The notes beneath the pieces were generated by a model. That model ran no database searches. It was not told the DNA's origin and saw nothing but the letters and a program-made list of their open reading frames with translations. From Vicingaceae bacterium (GTDB taxonomy: Bacteria > Bacteroidota > Bacteroidia > Flavobacteriales_E > Vicingaceae), in NCBI GenBank assembly GCA_028245195.1, contig JAOKCF010000002.1, positions 186,001-250,000 of the forward strand: a stretch of DNA of 64,000 nt, written 5' to 3'. Shown here in pieces: positions 18,616-27,272 of this stretch; the first letter of the stretch is position 1, and every line of letters starts with the position of its first letter. A program made the translations under genes and the position numbers.

Positions 18616-20382
18616 TTACAAATAAACTGCCGCTAAAATAACAGCGCTAACTACCATGTAAATTAAAGTCAACGGCCAACCAATTTTCATAAAATCTTTA
18701 AAGTTGTACCCTCCAGAGCCGTACACCATTAAGTTGGTTTGGTAGCCAATTGGTGTAATAAAGTTAGCAGCAGCCCCGAAAGAAACGATCAAGATAAATG
18801 GAATGGGATTTACACCCAATTGCATGGCGATTGAAACTGATATGGGAAACAGGATAGCAACTGCAGCTTTATTGGTAATGTATGCCGCAAGAATATTGGT
18901 GATAATAAAAATGAGCATTAAAAATAAAGTTGGACTCAAGTAGTTCTGCAACAACAAGAAGCCTCCGGCCAAATAAATGGATGCTCCTGAATTAATCATT
19001 GCCTTTCCGAAAGCTAATCCGAATGCAATCAAAATAATTAAATCAAAGTCGAGCCCCTTCCGGATCTCATTCAAGGGCATTATTTTAAGTAAAATTCCTA
19101 AAAGCAATACGCACGCCAAGCAAAGCAACAATGATACTGAACTACTAACAGAAAGTATAACTGAAAAAACCAAGGCAGAAAAGACCAATGATACTTTTTT
19201 GACATTAATATCATCCGGCTCTTCAGTGTGACTCAAAATGTAAAAAGATCTGTTGTTCTTGGCCCTAGAAATAAAGTTACTGCCACTAAAGACCAATAAA
19301 ACATCACCAGCTTTTAACTCCATGTCGCCAATCTTACCAGACAACCTTTCTCCATTTCTATGTATGGCAACAATTGCAGCATCAAATCGAGCTCTGAAAT
19401 CCGATTCCTTTACTTTCTTCCCTATTAAGAATGAATTAAACGAAACCACAACTTCATTAGTGCTCGACTTCTCTCCTAACAAACGATCCACAATTTTTGG
19501 AAGTGTTAAACCTAAACTACCTTCTTTTATTTCTTCTAACGCCTTAGTTTCTCCGGCAAAAAACAAAGCATCGTCTTTTCGTAAAACAAAGTCGGGAGCT
19601 ACAGGACTAAAGCTTAAGTTGTTTCTCACCACCTCTACTAAATAAAGACCTTTAAGCGCTCTAAAACCAGAAGATTCAACCGTTTGATTAATGAGCTTAG
19701 AATTGGCTTTAATTTGCGTTTCAACAAAAAACTCTCGGTTCCCTTTGTTCCCGACCACTTTATTAGAACGGGTGTCGGGCAGTAATTTATTCCCAAATGC
19801 TAGCAAGTATATAATTCCAATTACCATCATGGGTAATCCAACAGTTGCAAAATCAAAAATAGAAAGTGATTCGAAACCAGCGTCAATCGCTAAACCGTTT
19901 ACAATTAAATTTGTACTCGTTCCAACTAAGGTTACACAACCTCCTAAAATGGCTGCGTAAGACAATGGAATGAGTAGTTTAGAGGGTGCCACTTTATTTT
20001 TAATTGCCCAATTATTAGTGTATGGCGTCATCATAGCCACTAAAGGAGTATTATTAAAAAAGGCAGAAAAAGAAGCGACTACCGTCATCATTCCTAATTT
20101 AAAGGAATTTATACTCTCACTTCTGCCAAAAAGCCGATGAAATAGAAAATTCACAACGGAGGATTTTTTGAAAATATCACTAATGATTAATAGTAATACA
20201 ATAACAGCTAGCTGCTCATTGGCAAAGCCATTTAACGCCTCAGAGGGGGTTAAAATTCCACCAAATATGAAAACTAAAATTGCTATGAAAAAAGAAACAG
20301 TCGGTTTAAACCACTCCAAATAGAGGGCGGATAACAAAAATACAATGGTTGCTATGAGCAGTATTACCGGAGTAGTTAACAT
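18616..20382 (-). CDS. SLC13-family permease with RCK_C (TrkA-C) domains
   Basis: A 588-residue inner-membrane transporter. About five to six membrane segments at each end (IATIVFLLSALYLEW at the start; motif SAFFNNTPLVAMMTPYTNNW, and a second half with ANFITPIGYQTNLMVYG) are separated by a cytosolic central part with two TrkA-C-like domains (about 205-290 and 295-375, with GDVLLVFSG). SLC13/DASS proteins carry dicarboxylates, sulfate or related anions with sodium; the substrate here cannot be deduced. The ATG directly abuts the stop codon of the ALDH-like gene, indicating translational coupling. Confidence 0.88.
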   Translation of the reverse strand: MLTTPVILLIATIVFLLSALYLEWFKPTVSFFIAILVFIFGGILTPSEALNGFANEQLAVIVLLLIISDIFKKSSVVNFLFHRLFGRSESINSFKLGMMTVVASFSAFFNNTPLVAMMTPYTNNWAIKNKVAPSKLLIPLSYAAILGGCVTLVGTSTNLIVNGLAIDAGFESLSIFDFATVGLPMMVIGIIYLLAFGNKLLPDTRSNKVVGNKGNREFFVETQIKANSKLINQTVESSGFRALKGLYLVEVVRNNLSFSPVAPDFVLRKDDALFFAGETKALEEIKEGSLGLTLPKIVDRLLGEKSSTNEVVVSFNSFLIGKKVKESDFRARFDAAIVAIHRNGERLSGKIGDMELKAGDVLLVFSGSNFISRAKNNRSFYILSHTEEPDDINVKKVSLVFSALVFSVILSVSSSVSLLLCLACVLLLGILLKIMPLNEIRKGLDFDLIILIAFGLAFGKAMINSGASIYLAGGFLLLQNYLSPTLFLMLIFIITNILAAYITNKAAVAILFPISVSIAMQLGVNPIPFILIVSFGAAANFITPIGYQTNLMVYGSGGYNFKDFMKIGWPLTLIYMVVSAVILAAVYL

Positions 20383-21273
20383 TTAATATCCTGCGGTTGC
20401 GCCACCAATTTGCTCCACCGGGTGCCAAGTAGTCTTTGTTTCTAAAAAGTCTTGTATGGAATATGGGTTTTCTACCTCATCAGAATTTACTTTTTCTGAG
20501 GACCAAGAGCGGACTCTTTTTAAATTTTCAGTTGCTAGCTCTTCTAGCTGAATCGCATCTTTTGTTGAAAAACCCAACAGCAATAAAGCATTAACATCCA
20601 TGTGCGAAGCCATGTGGCTCTCCAACTCTTCTTTTTTACCTGTTAAAATATTAACTACTCCTGCTGGAACATCTGAATGTTGCAGCACCTCAGCAAAACT
20701 AACTGCCGATAATGGAGCGTTTTCATTTGCTAAAATAACTATGGTATTTCCTCCACAAATGGTTGAGGCAATGGCAGAAATCAGGCCTTTAAAATTGACT
20801 CCTTCTCCACAGATAGCAGTTACCACTCCAGTAGCTTCTGCCATTGAAAAATTAAAGTGGCTGCTTGCTACGGGGTTTACGCTGCTATACAATTGCTGAA
20901 ACTTATCACTCCAACCTGCAAAATAAATAAATCGATCAATCGAAGACTCTACAATCGCTTTTGCTTTAGTAACATTCAATGCCTCCTCCTTCATAACCAA
21001 CTCAACAAACTCAGATTTTCTGCTTTCTATATTTTCAGCAATTCTATATAAGATTTGACTGTTATTGTAAGCAGACCTACCTGCCCATGCTTCTTGAGCT
21101 TTTCGAGCGGCCACTACAGCGTTTCTTATGTCTTTTCTTGAAGACAAACAAATGTTCCCTAGGCTTTCTCCTTTTGGATTTTTAGGGACATAATAACGAC
21201 CCGATTCAGTTCTAGGAAATTTCCCGTTGATGTATATTTTGTATGTTTTCAATACTTCAATTCTTTCTGCCAT
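20383..21273 (-). CDS. Short aldehyde dehydrogenase-like protein lacking the catalytic half
   Basis: A 296-residue protein matching the N-terminal NAD-binding part of the ALDH fold (INGKFPRTESGRYYVPKNPKG; ARKAQEAWAGRSAYNN; EATGVVTAICGEG; AGVVNILTGKK). The usual ALDH of about 480 residues has a catalytic Glu and a Cys in a G-C motif further on; this protein ends before such a region with NPYSIQDFLETKTTWHPVEQIGG, and no catalytic Cys motif is seen. Such noncatalytic ALDH modules exist as partners of a full enzyme or as the second half of ALDH16-type proteins. No full-length ALDH is adjacent here. It is followed without a gap by the SLC13 transporter. The clean end suggests a dedicated short protein, not a truncation. 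Confidence 0.75.
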   Translation of the reverse strand: MAERIEVLKTYKIYINGKFPRTESGRYYVPKNPKGESLGNICLSSRKDIRNAVVAARKAQEAWAGRSAYNNSQILYRIAENIESRKSEFVELVMKEEALNVTKAKAIVESSIDRFIYFAGWSDKFQQLYSSVNPVASSHFNFSMAEATGVVTAICGEGVNFKGLISAIASTICGGNTIVILANENAPLSAVSFAEVLQHSDVPAGVVNILTGKKEELESHMASHMDVNALLLLGFSTKDAIQLEELATENLKRVRSWSSEKVNSDEVENPYSIQDFLETKTTWHPVEQIGGATAGY

Positions 21274-21446
21274 GAATGCTATTATTTACCATAACAAATA
21301 TAACGTTAATTGATAATTTCTAAGGAAAGATTGACAACTGAAAATTTGATTGTGCTAAGAAATCTGAAAATAAAACGGTAAACACCATCCCAGCCAAAGG
21401 AAAAAGAGAATGATTAGATGTAAGAGGAGGTCAATAAGCCATCATC

Positions 21447-22103
21447 TTACATCAAAATTTCAGCAATTTTAAGGTCTTCGATTGTTGTAATTTTGATGTT
21501 AGAATAGTTACCCTTTACTAAGCTAACTTTTTTCCCATCAGCTTCTACTACCGAAGCATCGTCTGTGAAGCTTGAGTTGAATACCTGTTGGTAGGCTTGT
21601 TTAAGCACATTAACATCAAAACATTGAGGTGTTTGCACAATTTTGAAGTTAGACCTATTAACCGCTACAGACTGGTCTGAATCAACTTTTCGAATGCTAT
21701 CCTTTAAATCCACCACAGGAATAGCAGCACCGGTGCTTTTTGCTTTGTTAAAGGTAGTCTGTATCGCTTCTATCGATACAAAAGGTCGAACTGCATCATG
21801 CACCCCAACAACCCCCTCAGATTCAATTAAACGCAGACCAGCTTTGACAGATTCAAATCGCGTATCACCTCCACTTGTTGTTTTTATATTCTCAAATGCA
21901 GTGCCATGGGAAATTTCTTGCCATCGAGGTATTTCAGGTTTTGGCAAAACCAAAAGAAGCTCTGCCGATGGCAAAGCTTCTTCGAATTTTCCTAATGTAT
22001 GTAAGATAATAGCCTTGCCTTTAATTTCAAGAAACTGTTTTGGAACGGTTGCTCCCATTCGTAAACCTTTTCCTCCGGCAAGTATAATTACGTACTGATT
22101 CAA
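21447..22103 (-). CDS. ispD: 2-C-methyl-D-erythritol 4-phosphate cytidylyltransferase
   Basis: A 218-residue IspD of the MEP isoprenoid pathway, which forms CDP-methylerythritol. Landmarks are the nucleotide-binding loop ILAGGKGLRMGATVPKQF, the GVHDAVRPFVS segment, IVQTPQCFDV, TDDASVVEADG and NIKITTIEDL. It follows queA by 2 bp on the same strand. Its stop codon is part of an inverted repeat (GATGTAAGA / TCTTACATC, 21419-21455 approximately) that extends into the gap toward the ALDH-like gene. Confidence 0.96.
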   Translation of the reverse strand: MNQYVIILAGGKGLRMGATVPKQFLEIKGKAIILHTLGKFEEALPSAELLLVLPKPEIPRWQEISHGTAFENIKTTSGGDTRFESVKAGLRLIESEGVVGVHDAVRPFVSIEAIQTTFNKAKSTGAAIPVVDLKDSIRKVDSDQSVAVNRSNFKIVQTPQCFDVNVLKQAYQQVFNSSFTDDASVVEADGKKVSLVKGNYSNIKITTIEDLKIAEILM

Positions 22104-22105
22104 AT

Positions 22106-23152
22106 TTAGATGATTAACATGGCATCGCCATAACTTGAAAATCTATATTTCTCTTTAATAGCAGTTTCGTAAGCTTTCATAATCAAATCATAACCTCCAA
22201 AGGCTGCTGTCATCATCAATAATGTAGATTCAGGACTATGAAAGTTGGTCACCATCATGTCTGCAATGCTAAATTTATATTTAGGAAAGATAAACTTGTT
22301 TGTCCAACCTTTATAAGGTTTCAAGTCTCCATTGGTAGAAACCGACGTTTCTAAACAACGCATGCTTGTTGTACCTACAGCTAAAATCTTCTTTTTGTTC
22401 TTTTTTGCAGAATTCACCATGTCGCAGGTAGACTGCAAAATCTCAATTTCTTCAGAGTCCATTTTATGCTTTGTCAAATCTTCTACTTCAACACTTCTAA
22501 ATGTTCCTAAACCAACGTGCAACGTAACCGGAGCGAATTCAACTCCCAAAATTTCGCACTTCTTCATCAAATGTTTGCTAAAATGAAGTCCTGCTGTTGG
22601 CGCTGCAACTGCTCCTTCATTCTTAGCATAAACAGTCTGATAACGCTCTTCATCTTCTGGTTCAACTGGTCGGTCAATGTATTTTGGAATTGGAGTTTCT
22701 CCCAATCTTTCAATAATTGCCTTAAATTCATCGTGTGTTCCATCAAACAAGAATCTTAAAGTTCTTCCTCTAGAGGTTGTGTTATCAATTACTTCAGCAA
22801 CTAAATCATCGTCTCCAAAAAATAACTTGTTCCCAATTCTTATTTTTCTTGCAGGGTCAACTAAAACATCCCAAAGCAGATTTTCTCCGTTCAATTCTCG
22901 CAATAGAAATACTTCAATTTTCGCTCCAGTTTTTTCTTTATTCCCATACATTCTAGCTGGAAAAACCTTGGTATCATTCATTACCATTACGTCCGCTTCG
23001 TTCAAATAATCCATGATGTCTTTGAACTCTCTGTGCTCGATTGTACCTTCTTTTCTATTCACAACCATCATGCGAGATTCGTCTCGATTTTGAGCAGGTC
23101 GTTGTGCAATTAAGTCTTCAGGTAAATCAAATTTGAACTTTGATAATTTCAT
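22106..23152 (-). CDS. queA: S-adenosylmethionine:tRNA ribosyltransferase-isomerase
   Basis: A 348-residue QueA that transfers and isomerises the ribosyl part of S-adenosylmethionine onto preQ1 in tRNA to give epoxyqueuosine. The N-terminal [20 protein letters not shown], the central [26 protein letters not shown], the [12 protein letters not shown] segment and [15 protein letters not shown] are typical. Length is normal. It lies between truB (59 bp upstream) and ispD (2 bp downstream) on the same strand. Confidence 0.97.
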   Translation of the reverse strand: MKLSKFKFDLPEDLIAQRPAQNRDESRMMVVNRKEGTIEHREFKDIMDYLNEADVMVMNDTKVFPARMYGNKEKTGAKIEVFLLRELNGENLLWDVLVDPARKIRIGNKLFFGDDDLVAEVIDNTTSRGRTLRFLFDGTHDEFKAIIERLGETPIPKYIDRPVEPEDEERYQTVYAKNEGAVAAPTAGLHFSKHLMKKCEILGVEFAPVTLHVGLGTFRSVEVEDLTKHKMDSEEIEILQSTCDMVNSAKKNKKKILAVGTTSMRCLETSVSTNGDLKPYKGWTNKFIFPKYKFSIADMMVTNFHSPESTLLMMTAAFGGYDLIMKAYETAIKEKYRFSSYGDAMLII

Positions 23153-23211
23153 TATATTTGAGTGATTAGATTCGTTCCGAAAAAATGAAATGCGAAGTTA
23201 CGAAAAATGGG

Positions 23212-23907
23212 CTAAACTAGCGAATGCTCTTCAACGTAGGAACAAGCAGCATCAATTGTCATTGCTGTAATAACATCAAAGTCCCCAATTTTTGTTCGAC
23301 GAAGGGCTTTTAAGTATCCTCCAACGCCAATCGCTTTTCCGAAATCATGGGCGATAGATCGAATGTAAGTTCCTTTTGAACAGATAATTCTAAAGTGTAA
23401 TTCTACCCCTTCAACCTTTTCAATTTCAAACGAATAAATTGCCACTCGTTTCGTTTTCATCTCAGGATTTTTTCCGGCCCTTGCCAAATCGTAAGCTCTT
23501 TTTCCATCGATTTTTTTTGCTGAAAAAATAGGCGGTAATTGATCCGACTCCCCTTCCATATTTTTCGCAACGTGATGCAATTGTGTCTCGGTTAAATGAC
23601 TTGTGTCTTGAAAGTTTTCGGGCTCGGTTTCCAAATCGTAAGACGATGTTGTCGCGCCAAACTGAATAATTCCCGTATATTCTTTCTTTAGCCCTTGAAT
23701 AGATTCAATCGTTTTTGTTTTCTTGCCAGTGCAAACAATCAATAAGCCGGACGCAAGCGGATCCAATGTTCCTGCATGACCAACTTTAATTTTCTTTAGG
23801 CCGGTTGATCTCTGCAAGGCATATTTTAGCTTATTCACTGCGTCAAATGACGTCCAGGTGAGCGGCTTATCAATCAGGAGAACTTCTCCTTCAATAAAAT
23901 TTGGCAT
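23212..23907 (-). CDS. truB: tRNA pseudouridine(55) synthase TruB
   Basis: A 231-residue TruB that isomerises U55 in the T-loop of tRNAs. The catalytic Asp49 lies in VGHAGTLDPLASGLL; LLIDKPLTWTSFDAV and KGTYIRSIAHDFG are further family motifs. It lacks a PUA-like C-terminal domain, which is common for the short bacterial forms in this phylum. It follows the DUF3098 gene by 14 bp. Confidence 0.97.
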   Translation of the reverse strand: MPNFIEGEVLLIDKPLTWTSFDAVNKLKYALQRSTGLKKIKVGHAGTLDPLASGLLIVCTGKKTKTIESIQGLKKEYTGIIQFGATTSSYDLETEPENFQDTSHLTETQLHHVAKNMEGESDQLPPIFSAKKIDGKRAYDLARAGKNPEMKTKRVAIYSFEIEKVEGVELHFRIICSKGTYIRSIAHDFGKAIGVGGYLKALRRTKIGDFDVITAMTIDAACSYVEEHSLV

Positions 23908-23921
23908 TAAAAGTCATTGTG

Positions 23922-24161
23922 TTAATCTTTCGATTTCTTCATTATAGCATACATTCCTATTCCAAATCCTAGTAGGACAATAATTGGAGCAACAGTTATG
24001 CGAGTAAGAGAAAACAACTCTTCCCCATTAAATACAGTTGGGTCATCAGAGCCTCCGCCAACCATTAATAAGTAACCAATTATGACTAAAACAACTGCCG
24101 CAATAAACAATTTGTAATTCTCTTTGCCAAAGGCTAACTCGTTTTTTGTTGATTCACTCAT
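23922..24161 (-). CDS. DUF3098 small membrane protein
   Basis: A 79-residue protein with two predicted membrane helices (LFIAAVVLVIIGYLLMVG and APIIVLLGFGIGMYAI) separated by a short loop with GGSDDPTVFNGEELFS. This matches the DUF3098 family, a Bacteroidota protein regularly placed next to ftsX. Function is unknown; the gene context suggests a cell-envelope role. It lies 4 bp after ftsX and 14 bp before truB. Confidence 0.85.
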   Translation of the reverse strand: MSESTKNELAFGKENYKLFIAAVVLVIIGYLLMVGGGSDDPTVFNGEELFSLTRITVAPIIVLLGFGIGMYAIMKKSKD

Positions 24162-24165
24162 AATT

Positions 24166-25041
24166 TTAATATAAATCTCCGCTTTGCATTCTTAAAAATT
24201 TACGCACTGCAAGAGAGGTTGACACCCCCGAAATTAAGATTCCTAATATAACTACCACGCCAAACAAAATTCCGTAAAAGTTAAAGTTTTGTAATTCCAG
24301 AAATTCCGGCAAGTTACTCTTGATGCTATACATTGCACCTGACAGTAAAATGATGGCAATTAAAGCGCTTAAGAAACCATTAAGGACTCCACGAGCAACA
24401 AAGGGTCTTCTAATAAATCCTCCGGTAGCTCCCACCAATTGCATAGTTTTAATTAAGAAGCGTTTAGAGTAAATAGCCAATCGAATGGTATTATTTATCA
24501 GTGCAATCACAACAATTAAAAGTAACAAACTGACCCCTAGTAAAATAAGCCCTATTTTTCGAACATTTTTATTAACGGCAGCTATCAAGTCCATTTGGTA
24601 ATCTACCATTTTTACAGCAGGCAAACGTTTCAGCTCCTTTTCAATCAATGATGCACTTCCTTCTTCTGCAAACTTTGCGTTTAAGTACAAATCTATACTA
24701 CCGGAAAGTGGATTAAAATCTAAAAATTCGACAAAGTCCTCGCCCAATTCCTTTTTCATAATCTCAGCAGCTTGTTCTTTATCGATATATTCAATTCTGT
24801 TTGTATATTCTTTTGCCTCTAGCACTTGCTTCAGGCGTGAAATATCTGTTTCCGTTAGGTTTTCTTTTAGGTACAATGAAAATCCTATGTTTTCTTTAAC
24901 ATGATCAGAAATCTGTTTAGCATTCAATAAAATAATACCTAACATACCCAACATAAACAAAACCAACGAGATGCTTATAATGGTAGAAACGTATGAGGTT
25001 CTAACCTTGATTGCTGATTTCTGACTTTCCTGTTTTGCCAT
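24166..25041 (-). CDS. ftsX: Cell division protein FtsX
   Basis: A 291-residue FtsX, the membrane partner of the ATPase FtsE that controls peptidoglycan hydrolases at the division site. One N-terminal membrane helix (STIISISLVLFMLGMLGI), an extracytoplasmic domain with the FtsX pattern YIDKEQAAEIMKKELGEDF, then three C-terminal helices in an MacB/FtsX-type arrangement. No ftsE is adjacent, as is common in this phylum. It is downstream of gldC with a 54-bp gap that carries a perfect palindrome. Confidence 0.95.
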   Translation of the reverse strand: MAKQESQKSAIKVRTSYVSTIISISLVLFMLGMLGIILLNAKQISDHVKENIGFSLYLKENLTETDISRLKQVLEAKEYTNRIEYIDKEQAAEIMKKELGEDFVEFLDFNPLSGSIDLYLNAKFAEEGSASLIEKELKRLPAVKMVDYQMDLIAAVNKNVRKIGLILLGVSLLLLIVVIALINNTIRLAIYSKRFLIKTMQLVGATGGFIRRPFVARGVLNGFLSALIAIILLSGAMYSIKSNLPEFLELQNFNFYGILFGVVVILGILISGVSTSLAVRKFLRMQSGDLY

Positions 25042-25056
25042 AGCTTTTACAATTGT

Positions 25057-25074
25057 GCTAAATTAGAATTTAGC
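25057..25074. repeat. 18-bp palindrome before ftsX
   Basis: GCTAAATT-AG-AATTTAGC, two perfect 8-bp arms, in the 54-bp gap between gldC and ftsX and 15 bp before the ftsX ATG. No T run follows on the transcribed strand, so an operator or processing site is as likely as a terminator. Confidence 0.5.
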
Positions 25075-25095
25075 CGCATCATACACAAGTATGAT

Positions 25096-25428
25096 TTATT
25101 TCAGAACACCCATTTTAACGGCAATCTTTTTTCCGAACTCACGAATCTCCTCTGCAATGGCTTTTTCTCCCGTTGATCGCTCAAAAGAATTTGCTATGGT
25201 AATGATGTTTTGTGCAGCAAATTTTTTCATCTCATCAACCATCATTCCCTTGGTCCACAAGTCTATGCGAAGGGTATTATTTTCCTCTTCATCCCAAATG
25301 GCTAAATTAATCGCTTTGCTTAGGTTTAATTTATCCTTTTCTGAACCTTCTGCCTTCCACTCAATCGATTCTGGAACTTGGTTTTCATCTAATTTTATTT
25401 TGAAATTTATTTCTGATTCTCTTGACAT
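25096..25428 (-). CDS. gldC: Gliding motility protein GldC
   Basis: A 110-residue cytosolic protein matching GldC: LDENQVPESIEWKAEG, the NLAIWDEEENNTLRIDLWTKGM core and a helical C-terminus. GldC is an accessory gliding protein in Flavobacterium, where its loss reduces but does not abolish motility. The ATG overlaps the gldB stop by one base (TAATG), so translation is coupled. The pairing with gldB is diagnostic. Confidence 0.93.
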   Translation of the reverse strand: MSRESEINFKIKLDENQVPESIEWKAEGSEKDKLNLSKAINLAIWDEEENNTLRIDLWTKGMMVDEMKKFAAQNIITIANSFERSTGEKAIAEEIREFGKKIAVKMGVLK

Positions 25429-26450
25429 TATCGCTGTGGTTTATAATTTGACATTCTTAAAATTCTATTGGCGTCTTGAATTTCCATTAAGTCTTTCAAG
25501 CCAACATCTTGATTATTCTCCATAAAAGATTTGACCAATTGGTATCCAACCCATTGTCCTACTCTTCCAGGTGAGCCTTCAGGAAAACCTGCAACAAATG
25601 GTGCGTCGCCCATGTATTTCCTAATTTGATGATTTTCTTTAGAAAAAAGCAATTCCAAGTCGATGAAGTGAAACCAAATCGGACCTTCGTTGTCTTCGCA
25701 CCACGCTAAATCGTCAGGTGAATAATTAAAAAACAAATGTTTTTCATGGCTCGGCAAAAACGCTTCTAATAGAAACGCAACCTTGCCATAATAAACCATT
25801 TGTTCTAATAAATCTTGGCTGCCTGGACTTTCAAATTCAGTTAACAGCCAAGCTTTCATGGCATCAGGAACGATGTATGACCGATCAAAATTTTGAAATT
25901 TATATTTAGGAATTCCAATTTTTGGATAAATTTCAAAGTCTCCTCCCAAGTACATATCCAAACCGATGGCTAGTACCTGATCATCTGCTGCTGTAGCATA
26001 GTTAAAAGCAGCGGTCATGGTAACAACATTAGGCACAATTCTTTCAGGAAAATAATAATGGTATCGTTTAAAAGCATTCCCCAAATCTGTGAATTCAGGT
26101 TTCAATGAGCCCTCAGGATATGATTTTTCTGTATAATTTAACACTTCTAAAATGTCGTCATTGCTTAAGTACTGGTTGAAAACAGTTAAGGTTAATGGAC
26201 CAACCACTCTCCCAAAACCCATCACTCCTTCAATGTATAGAGGAAAGAAGTTTGGATACTTTTCAATCAGCAATTCCCAATCCTCTTGGCTCGTCCCTTC
26301 ATTTACAAGGTTCTTTATGTCTAGGTCAAACCGACTATAGTTCTGCTTTAGCACAATTTTTTCAGTTGCTACTTCCCACTGATTTGAATCGCATGAAAAC
26401 AGGGTGATAGCAAGAAGCAAGGAAATTGATAGTATGGAATTTAACTTCAT
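25428..26450 (-). CDS. gldB: Gliding motility lipoprotein GldB
   Basis: A 340-residue lipoprotein with a signal peptide ending in the lipobox LFSC. GldB is essential for gliding in Flavobacterium johnsoniae. Recognisable segments are SRFDLDIKNLVNEGT, ALGLDMYLGGDFEIYPK-like YLGGDFEIYPKIGIPKY and FVAGFPEGSPGRVGQWVGYQLV near the C-terminus. An ATG four codons upstream (26462) is in frame, but the one at 26450 gives the more usual signal peptide. It overlaps gldC and is divergent from the beta-barrel gene and nadE; nadE next to gldB is a familiar Flavobacteriales arrangement. Confidence 0.95.
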   Translation of the reverse strand: MKLNSILSISLLLAITLFSCDSNQWEVATEKIVLKQNYSRFDLDIKNLVNEGTSQEDWELLIEKYPNFFPLYIEGVMGFGRVVGPLTLTVFNQYLSNDDILEVLNYTEKSYPEGSLKPEFTDLGNAFKRYHYYFPERIVPNVVTMTAAFNYATAADDQVLAIGLDMYLGGDFEIYPKIGIPKYKFQNFDRSYIVPDAMKAWLLTEFESPGSQDLLEQMVYYGKVAFLLEAFLPSHEKHLFFNYSPDDLAWCEDNEGPIWFHFIDLELLFSKENHQIRKYMGDAPFVAGFPEGSPGRVGQWVGYQLVKSFMENNQDVGLKDLMEIQDANRILRMSNYKPQR

Positions 26451-26464
26451 TTGAAAAAACAACT

Positions 26465-26472
26465 TAGCTTTG
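26465..26472 (+). promoter_or_regulatory. -7 box of the beta-barrel/nadE unit
   Basis: TAGCTTTG matches TAnnTTTG, 23 nt before the ATG at 26496. This placement supports 26496 over the upstream in-frame ATG at 26451, which would precede the start of the transcript. Confidence 0.5.
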
Positions 26473-26495
26473 TAATAAATAACATAAACAAAATT

Positions 26496-27260
26496 ATGAA
26501 AAAGACTGCGTTGCTCGCCGTGCTTTTAGCACTTGTAATTGGAAGTTTCGCACAAAAGGACTTTCAACTTGGATTGCAATTTTCTCCAAACATTGGCTGG
26601 TTGAAACCAATTGGCAATAATATTGAAGCAGATGGCGCCAAAATAGGATATACATTTGGTATTATTGGAGACTTTAATATCTCTGACAACTATATTTTCT
26701 CTACAGGTATTCAATTGGTTAACACAGGATTTACGTTAAAAAAACCAGATGTTCAAGAAGTTACGAATACTCAGGGCATATTAGAAAATGGCTACGGCTC
26801 TACAGTTACTGACTTACGGTTAAATTACATAGAGATACCATTAACCTTAAAGCTGAGAACCAACGAGGTAGGATACATGAAGTACTATGGGCAAGTTGGT
26901 ATTGGATTAGGTGCCAATTATAGAGCGCTATCTAATGAGCAATTTACTTACGTGCCTGCAAATGGTAGCGCTACCCAACCAATTTCTAACGAAGAAGTAG
27001 ACTACAATGATGAAATTAACTTATTCAGAGCGGCCCTTATCATAGGAGCAGGAGTTGAGTACAACCTTTCTGGAAACACTTCGTTAATTGCTGGAGTTTC
27101 TTTCAACAATGGCTTTACTAACATCTTCAGCAAAGACGTGCATGCAGCCGATATTAATGGCAATGCTGTAAAACCACCAGACACAGATGCTGACAAAAGA
27201 AACAAAAGTGCCGAATCAATAAATAATATGATTGTTCTAAACTTTGGAATCCTTTTCTAA
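26496..27260 (+). CDS. Outer-membrane beta-barrel protein (PorT/OMP_b-brl type)
   Basis: A 254-residue exported protein with a classical signal peptide (MKKTALLAVLLALVIGSFAQ). The mature part alternates amphipathic strands (FQLGLQFSPNIGWLKPIG, IGYTFGIIGDFNI, YIFSTGIQLVNTGFTLK, NTSLIAGVSFNNGF) and ends in an aromatic strand MIVLNFGILF, as expected of an eight-stranded barrel. It resembles the porin-family proteins near PorT, but PorT identity is not shown. It is 12 bp before nadE, so probably co-transcribed, and divergent from gldB. Confidence 0.8.
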   Translation: MKKTALLAVLLALVIGSFAQKDFQLGLQFSPNIGWLKPIGNNIEADGAKIGYTFGIIGDFNISDNYIFSTGIQLVNTGFTLKKPDVQEVTNTQGILENGYGSTVTDLRLNYIEIPLTLKLRTNEVGYMKYYGQVGIGLGANYRALSNEQFTYVPANGSATQPISNEEVDYNDEINLFRAALIIGAGVEYNLSGNTSLIAGVSFNNGFTNIFSKDVHAADINGNAVKPPDTDADKRNKSAESINNMIVLNFGILF

Positions 27261-27272
27261 GCATCTCTTCTT

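Noticed and set aside
26451-26495. Longer start of the beta-barrel gene before nadE
   Set aside because: The signal peptide begins at 26496 and the promoter box lies inside the extension.
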